In this document: positions 6,522 through 14,700 of the stretch, in pieces
Position numbering within the stretch: the stretch's first letter is position 1
How the letters are laid out: every line of letters starts with the position of its first letter
NCBI GenBank assembly: GCA_026985615.1
Contig: JALSQD010000068.1
Location: 1 to 28,601 of the forward strand
Reading direction: 5' to 3'
DNA from: Thermaceae bacterium
GTDB taxonomy: Bacteria > Deinococcota > Deinococci > Deinococcales > Marinithermaceae
DNA: 28,601 nucleotides
Program-made: the position numbers and the translations under genes
Notes under the pieces: model-generated
What the model was told of the DNA's origin: nothing
Databases searched by the model: none
Seen by the model: the letters and a program-made list of their open reading frames with translations, nothing else

Positions 6522-8018
6522 GTGAACGAGCGGCTGCGCAAGCGCATCCGCGAGCGCCTGGCCGGCGAGCGCGGGACGATCTTCAAGGACGCGCCCATTC
6601 GGGTGACGCTGGCCTACCCCAACACTTACGCGGTGGCGATGGCTTCGCTGGGGTTCCAGACCATCTACCGCCTCTTCAATGCTGAGCCCGACTTCGCCGC
6701 CGAGCGCGCCTTCCTGGAAGACGCCGAGCTCGCGCCGCCGGGTCGGCTCGTTACCTACGAGTCGGGTCGCTACGCGGGCGACGCCCACATCTTCGGCATC
6801 TCGGTGGCCTTCGAGCTCGACCTGGTGAACATCGTGCGGTTGTTGCGCGCGGCGGGGCTCGAGCCCTTACGCCAGATGCGCGACCCCGCCGACCCGCTGG
6901 TCCTTGTGGGTGGACCGCTCACGAGCTCGAACCCCTGGCCGCTCGTACCCTTCGCCGACGTGATTCTCATCGGCGATGGCGAGGAGGTGGTCCCCAGGTT
7001 GGCCGAGGCCTACCGAGAGGCCGGTTCCAAGGCGGCCTTCCTCGACCTCATCGAGGGAATGCCTGGGGTTTTTCTCCCCGATCGCGACCTGCGCGAGCCC
7101 CACTGGGCCACCGCGCCGCTGGAACGGTTGCCGGTCTACTCTCAGATCGTCGCCCAGCACGCCGAGTTCCCGGGCGCTTTTTTGGTTGAGGCCGAGCGCG
7201 GCTGTCCGCGTCCCTGCACCTTCTGCCTTGCGCGCGCCATGTACGGCCCCACACGCAATGTGCCTGCCGAGCGGGTGCTCGAGGTGGTGCCCGAGTGGGT
7301 AGCCAAGGTGGGTCTGGTGGGGGCGGCGCTCTCCGACTACCCCCACGTCAAGCGCGTGGGCCATGCGTTGCTCGAGCGCGGCATCCAGCTTTCGGTTTCG
7401 AGTATTCGTGCCGATCGGGTCGACCGTGAGCTGGCCGAGCTCCTCAAGGCGGGTGGGCTGCGCACCTTCACGATCGCCTCCGACGGCCCCAGCCAGCGCC
7501 TGCGCGACCTACTCAAGAAACAGATCACCGAGGAGCACCTCCTGCGCTCCGCCGAGCTGGCACGCGAGGTGGGCTTCAAGGGCTTCAAGCTCTATCAGAT
7601 GATTGGTCTGCCCACCGAGACCGACGAGGACATCGAGGAGATGCTCGACTTCACCCGCCGTGTTGCCGAAATCACGCCGGTGGCCCTGGGCATCTCGCCC
7701 TTCGTGCCCAAGCGCCACACACCTCACTTCGGCGATCGCTTTGCCGGCATCAAGACCATTGAGGTACGTCTTAAACGTATCCAGAAGGCTCTGCGCAAGT
7801 TGCGCCCGCGCGTGGAGGTGCGCAGCACCAGCGCCAAGTGGGCCTGGATCGAGGCCGTCATCGCCCGCGGCGGCCCCGAGGTGGGCTTGGCCGCGCTCAG
7901 GCTTGAAGAAGGCGAGTCGTTTGCGGGCTGGAAGCGCGCCCTCGAGGAGGTGGGCTGGCACGATCCGCTCACCCTGCCGGAGCCTGAGGGCGCGGCCGTG
8001 CCGCTCGTACTGGGGTAG
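6522..8018 (+). CDS. B12-binding-type radical SAM protein, uncharacterised
   Basis: The product is 498 aa. The N-terminal 150 residues (IRVTLAYPNTYAVAMASLGFQTIYR, FGISVAFELDLVNIVRLLRAAGLEPL, VLVGGPLTSSNPWPLVPFADVILIGDGEE) have the layout of a Rossmann-like cobalamin-binding domain as in YgiQ/TIGR03960-type proteins. The radical SAM cluster motif is Cys228-x3-Cys232-x2-Cys235 in RGCPRPCTFCLA, binding a [4Fe-4S] cluster that cleaves S-adenosylmethionine. Later barrel motifs include IRADRVD, TFTIASDGPSQRLRDLLKK and GFKLYQMIGLPTETDEDIEEM. The start is GTG 6522 behind GGGAGG at 6508-6513. folC follows after 5 bp, so the two are probably one transcript. The substrate is unknown; methylthiolation or methylation of a macromolecule is a family-level guess only. 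Confidence 0.85.
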   Translation: MNERLRKRIRERLAGERGTIFKDAPIRVTLAYPNTYAVAMASLGFQTIYRLFNAEPDFAAERAFLEDAELAPPGRLVTYESGRYAGDAHIFGISVAFELDLVNIVRLLRAAGLEPLRQMRDPADPLVLVGGPLTSSNPWPLVPFADVILIGDGEEVVPRLAEAYREAGSKAAFLDLIEGMPGVFLPDRDLREPHWATAPLERLPVYSQIVAQHAEFPGAFLVEAERGCPRPCTFCLARAMYGPTRNVPAERVLEVVPEWVAKVGLVGAALSDYPHVKRVGHALLERGIQLSVSSIRADRVDRELAELLKAGGLRTFTIASDGPSQRLRDLLKKQITEEHLLRSAELAREVGFKGFKLYQMIGLPTETDEDIEEMLDFTRRVAEITPVALGISPFVPKRHTPHFGDRFAGIKTIEVRLKRIQKALRKLRPRVEVRSTSAKWAWIEAVIARGGPEVGLAALRLEEGESFAGWKRALEEVGWHDPLTLPEPEGAAVPLVLG

Positions 8019-8023
8019 GGGCC

Positions 8024-9163
8024 GTGCGCTACTTCGAGGCGGTGCAGTGGCTCGAGGCGCAGCGACGCGCCGGGCGGGCGCGCGGCCCCCAGCGCGCCAC
8101 CTCGATCCTAGCCGCACTGGGCCTGGAGGGCGGCCCCCGGCTCGTGCACGTTGTGGGCACCAACGGCAAGGGCAGCGTCGCCGCCTACCTAGAGGCAGGT
8201 TTTCGCGCGGCGGGGGTACGTGCTGGGGCTTTCACCAGCCCTCACCTCGTGGACCTGCGTGAGCGGGTACGCATCGGTGGGGAGCCGGTCACGCCCGGGG
8301 AGGTCACCGACTTCGTACACTGGGCACGCGGCAGCGGCCTCGGGGGGGCCTTCTTCGACTGGATGCTCGCCTTCGCGCTCGAGCGCTTTACCGCCCGGGG
8401 GGTGGGCTGGGCGGCGCTCGAGGCCGGGGTCGGCGGCGCGAGCGACGCCACCATGGCGGCCCGTGGGGTGGAGCTCGTGGTTCTAACCAACGTCGGCCGT
8501 GATCACCTGGCCAGCTACGGCGGATCGCTCGAGGCCCTGGCACGGGACAAGACCGGGGCGGTGCGCCCAGGCGTGCCCGTCGTCACCGCCGCCACCGGCG
8601 CCGGGCTCGCGGCGCTCGAGGCGCGGGCGGCGCATGTTGGCGCACCGCTTTTTCGCTACGACCCTGCAGACCCCCTCTTCCGGCTGCCACGTGCGCCCGC
8701 GCTCCCCGGGCGCTTCCAGCAAACGAACGCCGCGCTCGCGGCCGCCGCCTTGCGCCTGCTCGGCTTTCCCGAGCAGGTCGTAGCCGCAGCCCTGGAGAAG
8801 GCGCACCTCCCGGGCCGCTTTGACCGGCGGCGCTGGCGGGGGGTGGAGGTCGTGCTCGACGGGGCCCACAACCTCGACGCGGCGCGGGCGCTGGCGGCCG
8901 AGCTGCCGCGCTACCATCTTGTTTTCGGGGCCCAGCCGCACAAGGCACCTGAAGAGGTGCTGGTGCCGCTACTCACCGGGGCGCGTTCGCTCGTGTTTAC
9001 CTGGCCCGCGGCGGGCCCCCTGAACGGAGGGGCCTACGAGCCAGAGCCAGAGCGCGCCCTCGTGCTGGCCGCGTCCCGGGCTCAAGAAGACGGCGAGCCC
9101 GTGCTGGTTACGGGCTCGCTCTATCTCGTGGGGCGCTTACTTGGCGTCGGCCTGCTGGATTAG
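8024..9163 (+). CDS. folC: Folylpolyglutamate synthase / dihydrofolate synthase
   Basis: FolC adds glutamate to (dihydro)folate using ATP in the cytoplasm. The 379-aa protein has the Mur-ligase-type P-loop VVGTNGKGS (45-51), TSPHLVDLRERVRIGG, the metal-site stretch LEAGVGGASDATM, LTNVGRDHL, PGRFQQTNAALAAAALRLLG, and the C-terminal-domain hallmark LDGAHNLDAARAL. It is shorter than many FolC proteins (about 420 aa) but all core motifs are present. The start is GTG 8024, 5 bp after the radical SAM stop. The last 27 bp overlap the 3' end of the lipoprotein gene on the opposite strand, and no terminator is seen between them. Confidence 0.92.
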   Translation: MRYFEAVQWLEAQRRAGRARGPQRATSILAALGLEGGPRLVHVVGTNGKGSVAAYLEAGFRAAGVRAGAFTSPHLVDLRERVRIGGEPVTPGEVTDFVHWARGSGLGGAFFDWMLAFALERFTARGVGWAALEAGVGGASDATMAARGVELVVLTNVGRDHLASYGGSLEALARDKTGAVRPGVPVVTAATGAGLAALEARAAHVGAPLFRYDPADPLFRLPRAPALPGRFQQTNAALAAAALRLLGFPEQVVAAALEKAHLPGRFDRRRWRGVEVVLDGAHNLDAARALAAELPRYHLVFGAQPHKAPEEVLVPLLTGARSLVFTWPAAGPLNGGAYEPEPERALVLAASRAQEDGEPVLVTGSLYLVGRLLGVGLLD

Positions 9164-10210
9164 CTGGTTGTTCTGGTCGTAGAACTCGACCTTGCTGGGC
9201 TTTGCACCCACCTTGATCAGCACGTAGGGGCTGGTGATCGACTGGGTGGTGAGGCTGCCCGGAGGTGGCGTGAGGAGGTCGAGAAAAACCTGCAGGACCG
9301 AGCCATTCATGCGCACGTCCCGCACCTTGATGGTGTAGCCTCCGGTGGGTTTGGTTCCCCAGAAAAAGGCAGCCACGCTTTCGGTGCGGAAGTCGATCGC
9401 GGGCGGCACCGGCTTGGGGACCCGCCGGCTGGTCGCCAGGGGCCAGACCGCGTTCGCAAAGTAGTCCTGGCTCACGGCTAAGGCTGCGTAGGGAGAGCTG
9501 TCGGCGTAGGCGCTGTAGGGGCCGCTGGCGAGGAGCTTCCAGGGCGTGTAGGGATTGGTGTTACCCAAGATAAACTCCTTGTCCACGCCGTATTGCACGG
9601 CAAGACTTACCTTTTGGTACTCGACGGGGGGCGGGCTGAAGCGGTAGTCCGGATACACGGGATCGGCCAGCTGGTAGAGCACCACCGGCCGCGCGGGGTT
9701 GCGCTTGAGGGCCTCATCGACGATTACCCGCGACTCTTCGATCGTCAGCCCTTCCAGCTGCGGGGTCTGCACGATGCCTTCGGCAGTCACGCGCTCGCCG
9801 GCTTTGACCGGTCCGCTCAGCTTATACCAGCGATGGTCGTAGACCCAGACGCCCCGCAGGTCAACCTTGGTTTCGACGACGTACTTAAAGCTGGGGAGCG
9901 CCTGAAGGGTGTGCGCGGGCAGGCGCAACGGCGGTAGTACCTCGCGCAGGTTGGGCTGGCCATTCACCCAGAGCGCGCCCGGAAAGGCCCATACGTTGGC
10001 GTAGTCGGGTGCGGGCTCCAGATTCAGGACTTCGTCGTTCATGAAGACCTGCTGCGGGTCGCCGTAAAAGTAGGTCCAGCGTTCGCTGGCGTCGGGGGTA
10101 AGCCACTCGATCTCGGTGACCGAATAGGTCGGGCCGCGCTCGACGAAGACGGGCACGCACGCAGACAGGCCCAGTGCAAGCAGCCCCAGCAACAGTTTCC
10201 ACCGTTTCAT
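9137..10210 (-). CDS. Lipoprotein with C-terminal PrcB-type domain
   Basis: The product is 357 aa. The signal peptide has lipobox LSAC with lipidated Cys18, so it should be anchored to a membrane outside the cytoplasm. The C-terminal 90 residues resemble the PrcB C-terminal domain (Pfam PF14343 type): AIDFRTESVAAFFWGTKPTGGYTIKV (PTGGY at 288-292), a strand pair, then TTQSITSPYVLIKVG. The central 240 residues (from YSVTEIEWLTPDASERWTYFYGDPQQV to SQDYFANAVWP) match nothing I recognise. The family name comes from a protease-complex component of oral treponemes. A protein-binding or protease-associated role is an inference. The start ATG 10210 lies 6 nt behind a TAAACT -10 and has no ribosome site. 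It is monocistronic and convergent with folC. Confidence 0.8.
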   Translation of the reverse strand: MKRWKLLLGLLALGLSACVPVFVERGPTYSVTEIEWLTPDASERWTYFYGDPQQVFMNDEVLNLEPAPDYANVWAFPGALWVNGQPNLREVLPPLRLPAHTLQALPSFKYVVETKVDLRGVWVYDHRWYKLSGPVKAGERVTAEGIVQTPQLEGLTIEESRVIVDEALKRNPARPVVLYQLADPVYPDYRFSPPPVEYQKVSLAVQYGVDKEFILGNTNPYTPWKLLASGPYSAYADSSPYAALAVSQDYFANAVWPLATSRRVPKPVPPAIDFRTESVAAFFWGTKPTGGYTIKVRDVRMNGSVLQVFLDLLTPPPGSLTTQSITSPYVLIKVGAKPSKVEFYDQNNQLIQQADAK

Positions 10211-10231
10211 AACCGCAGTTTACCCGCGGTT
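10211..10231 (-). promoter_or_regulatory. Leaderless -10 of the lipoprotein gene inside an inverted repeat
   Basis: TAAACT (minus, 10222-10217) lies 6 nt before ATG 10210. The box is enclosed by perfect 6-bp inverted arms, aaccgc (10211-10216) and gcggtt (10226-10231), 9 bp apart. The arms could be an operator. They could also form by chance at this length. Confidence 0.45.
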
Positions 10232-10265
10232 CCTTATGGTCTCATTAGTCGCCATGGCTCCACGC

Positions 10266-11132
10266 TTAGCGCTGCGTGCGCGGGTCGAGCGCGTCGCGCA
10301 GGCCATCGCCTAGCAAGTTGAAGCCCAGCACCGCGATCATGATGGCGACGCCCGGGAAGAGGCTGATCCAGGGGGCGCGGGTGAAATAAAGGAAGCCCTT
10401 GGAGATCATCAGCCCCCACTCGGGTTGTGGCGGCTGTGCCCCCAGGCCCAGAAAGCCCAGCCCGGCGGCGTCGAGAATGGCCGTAGCGATCGAAAGCGTG
10501 CCCTGGACGATGAGGGGAGAGAGGCCGTTGGGGAGGATGTGCTGGAAGATGATGCGGCTGCGGCTAGCCCCCAGCCCCTCGGCTGCGGCCACGAAGTCTT
10601 GCTCCTTGATCGAGAGCACCACGCTGCGGGTGAGGCGGGCATAGATGGGGATCTGCACGATGCCGACGGCGATCATGGCGTTCGATATGCCGGGTCCGAT
10701 GACGGCTACGATGGCGATGGCCAGCAGGATCGAGGGAAAAGAGAGCATGATGTCGATCAGCCAGCTGATGAACATGTCGATCTTACCGCCAAAGTAGCCG
10801 GCGAGCAGGCCGAGGATGGTGCCGAAGAGCACGGCGATCGCCACCGCGAAGACACCGACGCGTAGCGAGATGCGCGAGCCATGGATTACCCGCACGAAGA
10901 TGTCGCGCCCGAGTTCGTCGGTGCCCATAACGTGTTCTACTGAGGGCGGCTGGAGGCGCTCGCGCAGGTTGCGGTCCTTTGTGGCGTCGTAAGGTGCCAG
11001 GAGCGGGGCGAACAAGGCCAGTAGAACAAAGAAGCCCACGATCAATAGACCGGCCTTACCCGAGCTCGAACGCATGAAGCGGCGCCAGGCCTGCTGGGTG
11101 GGCGTGCGCATGTAGGCTTCGGAGGTTGCCAT
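10266..11132 (-). CDS. dppC: Peptide ABC transporter permease, DppC type
   Basis: This is one of the two inner-membrane permeases of a dipeptide/oligopeptide importer, 288 aa. Family blocks are HVMGTDELGRDIFVRVIHGSRISL, the transmembrane core YFGGKIDMFISWLIDIMLSFPSILLAIAI, the EAA coupling loop (AEGLGASRSRIIFQHILPN) that docks on the ATPase, and GLGFLGLGAQPPQPEWG near the C-terminus (LGDGLRDALDPR). The start ATG 11132 follows AAGGAGAGG by two bases and lies 9 bp after the dppB stop. No ATPase gene (dppD/dppF) follows; the next gene belongs to another unit. The substrate is inferred from the family. Confidence 0.9.
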   Translation of the reverse strand: MATSEAYMRTPTQQAWRRFMRSSSGKAGLLIVGFFVLLALFAPLLAPYDATKDRNLRERLQPPSVEHVMGTDELGRDIFVRVIHGSRISLRVGVFAVAIAVLFGTILGLLAGYFGGKIDMFISWLIDIMLSFPSILLAIAIVAVIGPGISNAMIAVGIVQIPIYARLTRSVVLSIKEQDFVAAAEGLGASRSRIIFQHILPNGLSPLIVQGTLSIATAILDAAGLGFLGLGAQPPQPEWGLMISKGFLYFTRAPWISLFPGVAIMIAVLGFNLLGDGLRDALDPRTQR

Positions 11133-11141
11133 GTCCTCTCC

Positions 11142-12197
11142 TTACCGGTACTGGATGCGCGGGTCGAAGAAGCCGTAGGACAGGTCCACCAGCGCGTTGA
11201 TGACCACATAGATGATCGCGATGAAGAGGGTGCCCCCCTGCACGATCGGGTAGTCACGGGCGCCGATGCCGTCGTAGAGCCACTTGCCGATGCCGGGCCA
11301 GTTGAAGATCGTCTCGGTCAGGATCGCGCCGGTGAGCAGGGTGCCGAACATTAACCCGATCACCGTAATAACCGGCAGCATGGCGTTGCGGAGCGCGTGT
11401 TTCCAGATGACCACGCGTTCCGCAAGCCCCTTCGAGCGGGCGGTGCGGATGTAGTCCTGGTTAAGCACCTCTAGCATCGAGCCGCGCATCATTCGGGCGA
11501 TCACCGCCGTGGGGATGCTGCCGAGCGCCAGCGCGGGCAGGATGAGGTGGCGGATGGCGCTCTTGGTGACCTCTGGGTTGCCAGTGAGCAGTCCGTCTAG
11601 GACGTAGAAGCCGGTAACGGGGTGAAACTCGAGCCCCACGTCAAGGCGTCCCGAGGGCGGAAGCCAATGCAGATTGACGGCAAAGAGGTAGATGAGCAAC
11701 AGCCCGAGCCAAAAAATGGGCATGGAAATACCCACGAGGGCCGCGGTCATCACCGAGAGGTCGAGCCAGCTGTTCTTGTGCACTGCGGCCATGATGCCTG
11801 CGGGTATGGCTACCACCAGCGCGATCAGCATCGCTGCCAGCGAGAGCTCGAAGGTCGCAGGAAAACGCGCCCTGAGCTCGGTGGCCACGTCCACCTTGGT
11901 GAAGATCGACTGACCCAGGTCGCCGTGCAGTACCCGACCCACGAAGGAAAAGTACTGGCTTTCAAACAAGGCCGCAGGATTCTTGGTTTCGAGGGCGGCC
12001 TCCAGATTGAAAAAGAGGGGCTTGTCCAAATTGAGCTGCTTTCTCAGTTTTTCCAGGGACTCGGGGGTGGCGCGCTCGCCTAGCATCACGACCGCGGGGT
12101 CTCCCGGAATCATGTGGATGAAGGTGAAGACCAACAGGCTGACGCCGAAGAGTACGGGGATCAAACCAAGAAAACGCCGGATAGCGTAGGCGGTCAC
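11142..12197 (-). CDS. dppB: Peptide ABC transporter permease, DppB type
   Basis: This is the second permease of the peptide importer, 351 aa. It has the N-terminal signature MTAYAIRRFLGLIPVLFGVSLLVFTFIHMIPGDPA. A periplasmic insert around residues 65-95 (FNLEAALETKNPAALFESQYFSFV) makes it longer than a 310-aa minimum. The EAA loop is RTARSKGLAERVVIWKHALRNAMLP, and FNWPGIGKWLYDGIGARDYPIVQG lies near the end. The start is GTG 12197 with GGAGG a few bases upstream. It is separated from dppA by 54 bp containing a 24-bp palindrome and is probably expressed from the dppA promoter at a lower level. Confidence 0.9.
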   Translation of the reverse strand: MTAYAIRRFLGLIPVLFGVSLLVFTFIHMIPGDPAVVMLGERATPESLEKLRKQLNLDKPLFFNLEAALETKNPAALFESQYFSFVGRVLHGDLGQSIFTKVDVATELRARFPATFELSLAAMLIALVVAIPAGIMAAVHKNSWLDLSVMTAALVGISMPIFWLGLLLIYLFAVNLHWLPPSGRLDVGLEFHPVTGFYVLDGLLTGNPEVTKSAIRHLILPALALGSIPTAVIARMMRGSMLEVLNQDYIRTARSKGLAERVVIWKHALRNAMLPVITVIGLMFGTLLTGAILTETIFNWPGIGKWLYDGIGARDYPIVQGGTLFIAIIYVVINALVDLSYGFFDPRIQYR

Positions 12198-12215
12198 GGG
12201 GCCTCCAAAGAGAAG

Positions 12216-12239
12216 GGGACGCGGCCGCGGCCGCGTCCC
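12216..12239 (-). terminator. Intercistronic GC palindrome between dppA and dppB
   Basis: This is a perfect 24-bp palindrome (half-site GGGACGCGGCCG) starting 12 bp after the dppA stop. It is followed on the minus strand by CTTCTCTTT rather than a clean U-tract. It probably acts as a partial terminator or as a 3'-end stabiliser for the dppA message. The equivalent position after livK has a similar hairpin. Confidence 0.6.
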
Positions 12240-12251
12240 ACGGAGTTGTGG

Positions 12252-13820
12252 CTACTTGACGGTAACCAAGTTGAGGTTCTCGGAGCTCCCGAGCGGGCTC
12301 GGCACCCAGCCTTCCACGCCCTTACGCACGGCGTGGAGCGGGTTGTTGTGCGCCACCGGGATGGAGAGCGTCAGCTCGTGCACCATCCGCTGCGCCTTGG
12401 CGTAGAGTTCCTGGCGGGTGGCCATGTCGGGCGCGGTGCGGGCCTCGACCAGCAGCTGGCCGATCTCTTCGCAGGCCGCACTCTCGCAGCCGAGGTTGGT
12501 CTTGATCGAGGTCGGGCCAAAGAAGGTGAAGAGGTAGTTGTCGGGGTCGGGGTAGTCGGGGCTCCAGCCCAGCATGTACATGGGGAACTTGCCCTGGTCG
12601 TAGTCCGAGAGGTAGGTGCCCCAGTCCTCGGTCTTCAAAGTTGCCTTGATGCCTACGTCGGCCAGGTAGGTGGCGATCGTCTCGGCGATCGGCTGCGGGG
12701 CGGGGAAGTAGGGGCGGCTCACCGGCATGTACCAGATCTCGGTTTCGAAGCCGTTGGGGTAGCCGGCCTCGGCCAGGAGCTTCTTCGCCAGTTCAGGGTT
12801 GTAGGTGTAGGCGGGGATGTTGCCGTCACGGCCCCACATCGCGGGCGGCACGAACTCGGTCGCGCGCTCTCCCAGCCCGGCGTAGAAGGCGTCGACGATG
12901 GCGTCCCAGTCCACGGCGGCGGCGATGGCCTTACGCACGCGGATGTCGTCGAGCGGCTTGTTCTTCTGGTGGAAGGCCAGGTAACCGATGTTGAGGCCCT
13001 TCTGCACGACCGCCCTCAGGTTCGGGTCGGCGTCAATGGTCACCTTGTCCTCGGGCGAGAGGTTGTTGGCGATGTGGATCGCGCCGGCCTTGAGCTCGGC
13101 GAGACGCGAAGCGGGCTCGGGGATGCCGCGGAAGACGAGGGTGTCCACCTTGGCCTTCTCGCCCCAGTAGTTGTCGTTGCGCTTCAGCACGACCTTGTCG
13201 CCGATGACCCACTTGTCGAAGACGAAGGGACCGGTCCCCACGGCGCCCACCTCGGGGGTGCCGTACTTCTCGGGGTTGGCCATCACGGCCTTGGGCGAGT
13301 CGATGCCGAAGTAGCTCGCACCCAGCATGTTGGGGAAGAAGCCCACCGAGTCGGTGAGGTAGAACTTCACGGTGTACTCGTCCACGACCTCCACGCGGTC
13401 GATGATCGAGCCGTCACCCTTGAAGCCACCGAAGACCCAGGTGAAGGGAACGAACTGCTTGTTGCCCCGGTACTTGTTGTTTGGGTCGTTCCAGCGGTCG
13501 ATGTTGAACTTCACCGCCTCCGCGTTGAAGGGCGTGCCGTCGTGGAACTTGACCCCCTTGCGCAGGTGGAAGGTCCACTCCTTAGCGTTGTTGGAGGCTT
13601 CCCAGGAAAGCGCCAGACCGGGAATGGGATCCACGGTTCCGGGCTTGAAGGCCACCAAGGTCTCGGTAATCTGGTAGGCCACCCGGAGCGAGTTGCCGTC
13701 CTGGGCGTCGGAGGAGTCGAGCGTTTTGGGGAGGTCGCTCTGGCCGTAAATCAGGGTTTGCGCCGAGGCCACCCCGAGCGCAAGACTGAGGGCCAAGAGT
13801 CCAATGATCCAACGCTTCAT
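12252..13820 (-). CDS. dppA: Peptide ABC transporter substrate-binding protein, DppA type
   Basis: This is an extracytoplasmic solute-binding protein of family 5 (peptides and related ligands), 522 aa from ATG 13820. The signal peptide is MKRWIIGLLALSLALGVASA. Typical blocks are TLDSSDAQDGNSLRVAYQITETLV, LALSWEASNNAKEWTFHLRKGVKFHDGTPFNAEAVKF, VGTGPFVFDKW, VRKAIAAAVDWDAIV and WSPDYPDPDNYL. The ribosome site AAAGGAG lies 6 bases before ATG 13820. An upstream in-frame start at 13874 lies in the -10 box and is not credible. This is the first gene of dppABC. The ligand cannot be read from sequence; nickel- or glutathione-type relatives exist. Confidence 0.92.
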   Translation of the reverse strand: MKRWIIGLLALSLALGVASAQTLIYGQSDLPKTLDSSDAQDGNSLRVAYQITETLVAFKPGTVDPIPGLALSWEASNNAKEWTFHLRKGVKFHDGTPFNAEAVKFNIDRWNDPNNKYRGNKQFVPFTWVFGGFKGDGSIIDRVEVVDEYTVKFYLTDSVGFFPNMLGASYFGIDSPKAVMANPEKYGTPEVGAVGTGPFVFDKWVIGDKVVLKRNDNYWGEKAKVDTLVFRGIPEPASRLAELKAGAIHIANNLSPEDKVTIDADPNLRAVVQKGLNIGYLAFHQKNKPLDDIRVRKAIAAAVDWDAIVDAFYAGLGERATEFVPPAMWGRDGNIPAYTYNPELAKKLLAEAGYPNGFETEIWYMPVSRPYFPAPQPIAETIATYLADVGIKATLKTEDWGTYLSDYDQGKFPMYMLGWSPDYPDPDNYLFTFFGPTSIKTNLGCESAACEEIGQLLVEARTAPDMATRQELYAKAQRMVHELTLSIPVAHNNPLHAVRKGVEGWVPSPLGSSENLNLVTVK

Positions 13821-13837
13821 ACAATGCTCCTTTCCGT

Positions 13838-13852
13838 CCGCGCGGAGCGCGG
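13838..13852 (-). other. Leader hairpin of the dppA mRNA
   Basis: The arms ccgcgc and gcgcgg with a 3-nt loop lie in the roughly 47-nt leader, upstream of the ribosome site. It would sit near the 5' end of the message, where it could protect against decay. Confidence 0.4.
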
Positions 13853-13873
13853 CCTTGCATGCGCTACAGTGCA

Positions 13874-13879
13874 AGTATA
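13874..13879 (-). promoter_or_regulatory. -10 box of the dppABC operon
   Basis: TATACT on minus, with a T-rich but poor -35 (ttttat) at 17 bp. It predicts a start near 13867. This is one of the minority of promoters here with a real leader and Shine-Dalgarno. Confidence 0.5.
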
Positions 13880-13940
13880 CTCAAGGTGCTCTCAGGATAA
13901 AAGCGCGCGCCGTTTGGGCCATTGCCGGCGACAAAATTAC

Positions 13941-13966
13941 GCACCGGGCCCTTGTGGGCCCGGTGC
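13941..13966 (-). terminator. Terminator of the livKHMGF operon
   Basis: A perfect 11-bp stem, GCACCGGGCCC with its complement, has a 4-nt loop. It lies 14 bp after the livF stop and is followed on minus by TAATTTT. The position and T-rich tail fit an intrinsic terminator. Confidence 0.8.
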
Positions 13967-13980
13967 GGATGGGTCGGGGT

Positions 13981-14700
13981 TCAGACCTCGCCCAGGTAGG
14001 CCTTGCGCATGGCTTCGTTGTTGAGCAGATCGCGCGCTGGGCCTTCGAGCACGACCTCGCCGGTCTGCAGGACGTAACCGCGGTCGGCGATGGAAAGGGC
14101 GATGTTGGCGTTTTGCTCGACCACAAACACGGTGATGCCGCGCTCGTTGACCGACTTGATGATCTTGAAGATCGTCTCCACCAGCTTGGGCGCGAGCCCC
14201 ATCGAGGGCTCGTCCATCAGGATCAGCTTGGGTCGGCTCATGAGGGCGCGGCCCATCGCCAGCATCTGCTGTTCGCCGCCCGACATCGTGCCCGCCATCT
14301 GGTTCAAGCGCTCCTCAAGGCGGGGGAAGAGCGAGAAGACGTACTCGAGGTCTTCCTTGATGCCGGTCGGGTCGTTGCGCAGGTAGGCGCCCATCTCGAG
14401 GTTCTCCCGCACCGTCATCTTGGGGAAGACGCGGCGGTTTTCGGGCACGACCGCCATGCCGCGTTCGATGCGGTAGGAGGTGGGTTTGGGATCTATGCGC
14501 TCGCCCCGGAAGTAGACCTCGCCCTCGCCCACCTGGACCAGGCCGAGGATGGTCTTGAGGGTGGTGCTCTTGCCCGAAGCGTTACCGCCCAGCAAGCAGA
14601 CCATCTCGCCGGGGTAGAGCACCATGTTCACCTGGTTCAGGGCGCGGATCGGGCCGTAGTAGGCGCTGACGTTCTTGAGCTCGAGAAGCGGTTCCGGCAT
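13981..14700 (-). CDS. livF: Branched-chain amino-acid ABC transporter ATPase LivF
   Basis: This is one of the two ATPases that drive uptake of leucine, isoleucine and valine, 239 aa. Walker A is GGNASGKST (the usual form is GANGAGKTT), the signature is MSGGEQQMLAMGRAL, Walker B is LILMDEPS followed by MGLAPKLVE, and the switch His position is replaced by FVVEQN as normal for LivF. ATG 14700 overlaps the livG stop as TGATG, so translation is coupled; a GTG one codon upstream is also possible. It is the last gene of the operon, with a terminator directly downstream. Confidence 0.93.
   Translation of the reverse strand: MPEPLLELKNVSAYYGPIRALNQVNMVLYPGEMVCLLGGNASGKSTTLKTILGLVQVGEGEVYFRGERIDPKPTSYRIERGMAVVPENRRVFPKMTVRENLEMGAYLRNDPTGIKEDLEYVFSLFPRLEERLNQMAGTMSGGEQQMLAMGRALMSRPKLILMDEPSMGLAPKLVETIFKIIKSVNERGITVFVVEQNANIALSIADRGYVLQTGEVVLEGPARDLLNNEAMRKAYLGEV

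Noticed and set aside
13821..13874. Upstream start of dppA at 13874
   Set aside because: It begins inside the TATACT -10 and would bury the signal peptide. ATG 13820 has a good ribosome site.
12114..14024. 636-codon open frame on plus across dppB/dppA
   Set aside because: It is antisense to a clear DppA with signal peptide and family motifs. The composition (Val/Gly/Glu/His repeats) is the usual mirror of high-GC coding DNA, and no promoter or ribosome site fits it.
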